Assembly (NCBI GenBank): GCA_013332095.1
Contig: JABENI010000011.1
Span: 1-64,000, forward strand
Direction of reading: 5' to 3'
Source of the DNA: Candidatus Bathyoplasma sp. NZ
GTDB lineage: Bacteria; Bacillota_I; Bacilli_A; MAG-NZ
Length of the DNA: 64,000 nucleotides
Part shown: positions 61,291 through 64,000 of the stretch, piece after piece
Layout: each line of letters opens with the position of its first letter
Position numbering within the stretch: the first letter of the stretch is position 1
The notes under the pieces: model-generated
What the model was told of the DNA's origin: nothing
What the model saw: only the letters and a program-made list of their open reading frames with translations
Databases searched by the model: none
Program-made: the position numbers and the translations under genes

Positions 61291-62502
61291 ATAGATATCT
61301 CTAATTATTGAAATAAAGTAAAGTGAGCCACAAAAAATATTAAATTCATCTTTTTTAAATTTTGCTGCTACTTCCGTGTAATCTAACGACAATTCTTTGT
61401 TTTTATTATTTGATAAATCGTATAAATTTTGGGCACTTTCGCTGCGCTCAAATTTAAACTCTGTAAAATATATTTTATCAAATGTTTGGTCTAATAACGC
61501 AATCATTTCTTTTTTTTGTTTATCTTTTAAACAAGTAAAAACGATGTTTTTTTTCTTATCGACTGTTTCCATAAATTTGCACAACGCTTTGATTCCAGCA
61601 ACGTTGTGTGCACCGTCGACATAAATAAAATCATTTATTTTTTCTAATCTACCAGGCCAAACCGTTTTTTCTAAACCAGTTAAAATTTGTTGATTAGTAA
61701 TTAGTAAGTTTTTATTTTCTCTTAAATAGTTTAAACATTCAATCGCTAAAGATGCGTTTTTGGCTTGGTGTTGCCCTAACATTTTTAAAGTTACCTGATA
61801 ATTTTTATATTTAAAACTGGTTGATAACTCTCCAATTACTAAATTTTCTATCGAATCTACAAATTTAATTTTCGCCTTGATCTTTTTACAATAACTTTGG
61901 AATAGTAGTTTTAATTCACTATCGACACTAGTTATTAAACAATCTTTGACAATTCCTAATTTTTCAGCAGCAATCTCTTCAATAGTATCACCTAGGACCT
62001 CCATGTGGTCATAGCCGATATTAGTAATTAAGGCTACTTCTTTATCAATAACGTTAGTTGAATCTATTCGGCCCCCCAAACCTGTTTCAACTATTGCATA
62101 ATCAACTTTTTGTTCTTCAAAAAAGCAAAAGGCAATGACTGTTAAAACTTCAAAATAAGTTAAAATAAGTTTATTTTGATCAAATACATATTTTACCTTA
62201 TTTACTAAATCAATAAATTCTCGGTCACTAATATAACGATTATTTAAAGTAATCCGTTCGTTAAAAGATATGATATAAGGTGAGATAAAAGTTCCTACTT
62301 TATAACCTGCATTAACTAAACAACTTTTTAAATAAGCGACTGTTGAGCCTTTACCGTTACTACCTGCTACGTGAATACATTTATAATTGATTGGATTATT
62401 TAAATGATTTAAGGCTTTTTTTATTCTGCTAAGATCGTATTTTATTTCAAAATTGAAATCGACGTAGAGCCAATCGAAACATTCATCTAATGTTTTTAAC
62501 AT
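61282..62502 (-). CDS. folC: Folylpolyglutamate synthase/dihydrofolate synthase
   Basis: 406 aa of the Mur ligase fold. ATP loop HVAGSNGKGSTVAYL (about 45-59), SPYIISFNERI, ETGLGGRIDSTNVI and IGYDHMEVLGDTIEEIAAEKLGI are family motifs; YVDGAHNVAGIKAL is the C-terminal domain motif. Adds glutamates to folates. Slightly shorter than usual (~420-430 aa). Follows the YgjP gene by one base. Confidence 0.96.
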   Translation of the reverse strand: MLKTLDECFDWLYVDFNFEIKYDLSRIKKALNHLNNPINYKCIHVAGSNGKGSTVAYLKSCLVNAGYKVGTFISPYIISFNERITLNNRYISDREFIDLVNKVKYVFDQNKLILTYFEVLTVIAFCFFEEQKVDYAIVETGLGGRIDSTNVIDKEVALITNIGYDHMEVLGDTIEEIAAEKLGIVKDCLITSVDSELKLLFQSYCKKIKAKIKFVDSIENLVIGELSTSFKYKNYQVTLKMLGQHQAKNASLAIECLNYLRENKNLLITNQQILTGLEKTVWPGRLEKINDFIYVDGAHNVAGIKALCKFMETVDKKKNIVFTCLKDKQKKEMIALLDQTFDKIYFTEFKFERSESAQNLYDLSNNKNKELSLDYTEVAAKFKKDEFNIFCGSLYFISIIRDIYKK

Positions 62503-62503
62503 T

Positions 62504-63109
62504 TTAACTTCTCCTACTATTTTTAAGTTGGATGTGGTTAGGAACGTGTTTAACTAACCAATCGTAATATTTTTTTGAATGTCCACCTACTTTTAAATGG
62601 GCAATTTCGTGAGCAATTATATATCTGATAAAATTTATATTTTCAAAAATTAAATTGCTGTTCAGTCTAATAATTCTCTCTCTTGTCTGACAACTTCCCC
62701 ATTTTGATTTATATTTTTTTATCATTAATTGTACTTGTTGTTCTTTAAAAAGCTTTAAATATTCATCTAAAAGTTTTAAATATATTGCGCTTCCATATTC
62801 AATTTTAAAATTTTCAAATAATTTTTCAAAGTTATTTTTGCTAATGGACAGCACATCGTTCTTAAAGTAACATTGATCGTTTTCAACTAAATAGTTTATT
62901 GCTTTTTTTTGACCTAATAAATAAAAACTATTTTCATCTACTATTCTTTTTTGGGCAAATAATTTTTCTTTAATCCACTGTCGGTGTCTATTCAAAAAAT
63001 CATCAACTACAGCTTTTTCTGTCCCTAAGGGTACTGATAATTTTACTTCGCCATTAGCAACTCTAAGATTAAAATTTTTTATTTTCTTCTCTATTATTTT
63101 AATTTCCAT
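62504..63109 (-). CDS. YgjP/DUF45 family zinc metallopeptidase
   Basis: 201 aa. HEIAH zinc motif in RYIIAHEIAHLKVGGHSKKYYDW (about 168-172, with the third-ligand region GHS), preceded by KSKWGSCQTRERIIRLNSNL, the hallmark of YgjP-type (WSS/DUF45, gluzincin) proteins. Physiological substrate unknown. It lies between a VanZ-like gene and folC; not part of the usual Bacillus valS-folC pair, so an insertion between them. Confidence 0.9.
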   Translation of the reverse strand: MEIKIIEKKIKNFNLRVANGEVKLSVPLGTEKAVVDDFLNRHRQWIKEKLFAQKRIVDENSFYLLGQKKAINYLVENDQCYFKNDVLSISKNNFEKLFENFKIEYGSAIYLKLLDEYLKLFKEQQVQLMIKKYKSKWGSCQTRERIIRLNSNLIFENINFIRYIIAHEIAHLKVGGHSKKYYDWLVKHVPNHIQLKNSRRS

Positions 63110-63155
63110 AACAATTGTATCATCCTATTATTTTTTTTAATTTTTTTATTTAAAA

Positions 63156-63563
63156 CTAATTTTGTCTCTGGTATTTATTATATATTTTATAACAAATATA
63201 TACCACAATAAATCCTAGCACAGTCCCGATACAATCTAACTGCCAATCTATAAGATCAAAAGTTCTTCCACGCACATACAACTGGTGAACTTCATCAAAC
63301 AATCCGTAGGCAAATCCAAAAATAAGACCGTATATTTTTTTTATTTGATAAAGATTACAAGTTAATGCCAAAAGAATCCCCAACACTAAAAACAAACCCA
63401 AATGAACCAAATAAGAAAAATTGAAAGTATTTATTTGAGCGTCAATACTAACTACTTGAATGGCATTAGTCAACAGTGAATTTGTTATATCACCAGTTAA
63501 TTCTGATAGACAAAAAATAACAAGACACCAAAATATTAAAAGTATTAAAATTATTTTTTTCAT
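63156..63563 (-). CDS. VanZ-like family membrane protein
   Basis: 135 aa with four membrane helices (about 5-22, 50-68, 75-90, 108-128). GLIFGFAYGLFDEVHQLYVRGRTFDLIDWQLDCIG carries the VanZ-like motif (a conserved E-x-x-Q and D-x-x-x-x). VanZ proteins contribute to teicoplanin resistance in some clusters, but most homologues have no assigned role. Abuts the valS 3' end by one base. Confidence 0.9.
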   Translation of the reverse strand: MKKIILILLIFWCLVIFCLSELTGDITNSLLTNAIQVVSIDAQINTFNFSYLVHLGLFLVLGILLALTCNLYQIKKIYGLIFGFAYGLFDEVHQLYVRGRTFDLIDWQLDCIGTVLGFIVVYICYKIYNKYQRQN

Positions 63564-64000
63564 TATTTAATTTTAACTAATGTTTCTTCTACTGCTTTAT
63601 ACTGGTTTTGATAACCAAACAATTTTTCTTTTTCAGCATCAACTTTTTCTTTGGGTGCTTTTAAAATGAATTTTTCATTTGATAACATTTGTTCACAACG
63701 TTTAATTTCAGTCGTCAGTCTTAATAATTCTTTGTTTAATTTTTCTATTTCTTCTTCAATGTTAATCAACCCAGCTAACGGAATCATCACAGTTGCTCCT
63801 TGTAAAACCACGTTGATTGTTTCAGCATTTAAACTGACTTCCGTACCGATAACTAAACTTTTTGTATTACAAAATTTTTCAATAAAATTAGTTAATTCAA
63901 CTAAATCATTTTGAATTTCTGTACTATCTGTTTTAATATATAAATCAATTTTTTTGCTCAACGTTACATTTTTTTCATTTCTTACGTTTCTAACTGCTCT
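63563..64000 (-). CDS. valS: Valyl-tRNA synthetase, C-terminal part (runs off the window)
   Basis: 145 codons open through the right edge. RAVRNVRNEKNV at the very edge and GLINIEEEIEKLNKELLRLT with the EKFILKAPKEKVDAEKEKL coiled coil are the C-terminal tRNA-binding arm of ValS. An apparent internal start (TTG at 63961) is not the real one; the gene continues beyond 64000. The catalytic domain is outside the window. Confidence 0.95.
   Translation of the reverse strand, partial: RAVRNVRNEKNVTLSKKIDLYIKTDSTEIQNDLVELTNFIEKFCNTKSLVIGTEVSLNAETINVVLQGATVMIPLAGLINIEEEIEKLNKELLRLTTEIKRCEQMLSNEKFILKAPKEKVDAEKEKLFGYQNQYKAVEETLVKIK

Noticed and set aside
63563-63961. Separate small gene starting at the TTG at 63961
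   Set aside because: The frame is open to the window edge and reads as the C-terminal arm of ValS; the TTG is internal.
1-64000. tRNA or rRNA genes
   Set aside because: No cloverleaf signatures (GTTCGAATC-type T-arm motifs with a matching acceptor stem) or rRNA segments were noticed in the intergenic regions by eye; a tRNAscan run would settle it.

Overview
The window is 64 kb of strongly AT-rich bacterial chromosome with bacterial promoters, Shine-Dalgarno sites and Rho-independent terminators. Its gene content is that of an endospore-forming Bacillota: spo0A, spoIVB, spoIVFA/spoIVFB, spoIIIAH, spoVB, spmA/spmB, dacF, spoVIF, a cotJ gene and a SpoIIB-like protein. Local gene order follows the Bacilli side of the phylum (hisS-aspS, apt-relA, DUF421/spoVB/yrzE, cmk-rpsA-der-gpsA-spoVIF, dacF-spmA-spmB-rluB, spoIVFA-spoIVFB...rplU-prp-rpmA). 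TGA is used as a stop (spmA, dacF, spoIVFA), so this is genetic code 11 and not the Mollicutes code. A single-polypeptide pyruvate:ferredoxin oxidoreductase suggests anaerobic metabolism. I cannot name the species; a Turicibacter/Haloplasma/Erysipelotrichia-like or uncultured Bacilli lineage is a guess.

Layout. 1-3.36 kb: a pair of M16 peptidases (minus) and deoC. 3.26-7.0 kb: an accessory insert flanked by diverged direct repeats of about 225 bp. It holds a stand-alone HsdR_N-type nuclease, an intact HigA-like antitoxin next to a decayed HigB toxin, and relic DNA. 6.9-13.3 kb: an unrecognised protein, an RsuA/RluB-type pseudouridine synthase, a hybrid histidine kinase, pnp and a DegV protein. 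13.4-22.5 kb: a 50-aa DUF1540 protein, then six tandem, independently transcribed units encoding lipoproteins with two cyclophilin-like domains each (four intact, two broken). This array is the most unusual part of the window. 22.5-24.1 kb: bcp-like peroxiredoxin, OsmC-like protein and a NUDIX hydrolase. 24.1-32.9 kb (minus): spo0A, spoIVB, recN, tlyA, dxs, xseB, xseA, nusB and spoIIIAH, a thinned version of the Bacillus order. 33.1-40.2 kb (minus): aspS and hisS behind a T-box riboswitch, a MazG-like protein, dtd, relA and apt. 40.3-45.3 kb: spoVB, DUF421, a YrzE-like protein, HU, an MscS channel, a CotJA-CotJB fusion and spoVIF. 45.3-52.7 kb (minus): gpsA, der, rpsA, cmk, rluB, spmB, spmA, dacF. 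52.9-56.5 kb: nifJ. 56.6-64 kb (minus): rpmA, prp, rplU with a probable L21 leader, a broken retropepsin/SEC-C gene with its small partner, spoIVFB, spoIVFA, radC, a SpoIIB-like gene, folC, a YgjP-type metallopeptidase, a VanZ-like protein and the 3' end of valS.

The genes form a sporulation-plus-housekeeping backbone. Spo0A is the response regulator, with a sequence-level 0A box between it and spoIVB. SpoIVB, SpoIVFA and SpoIVFB together are the signalling protease and target of the sigma-K checkpoint. SpoIIIAH belongs to the forespore-mother cell channel, and DacF, SpmA/B, SpoVB, SpoVIF and CotJ act in cortex and coat building. Compared with Bacillus subtilis several operons have lost or moved members (recJ, secDF, mreBCD, minCD, obg, folD, ispA, ahrC, spoIIIAA-AG are not beside their usual neighbours). 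No rRNA, tRNA, CRISPR array, complete insertion sequence or prophage was seen.
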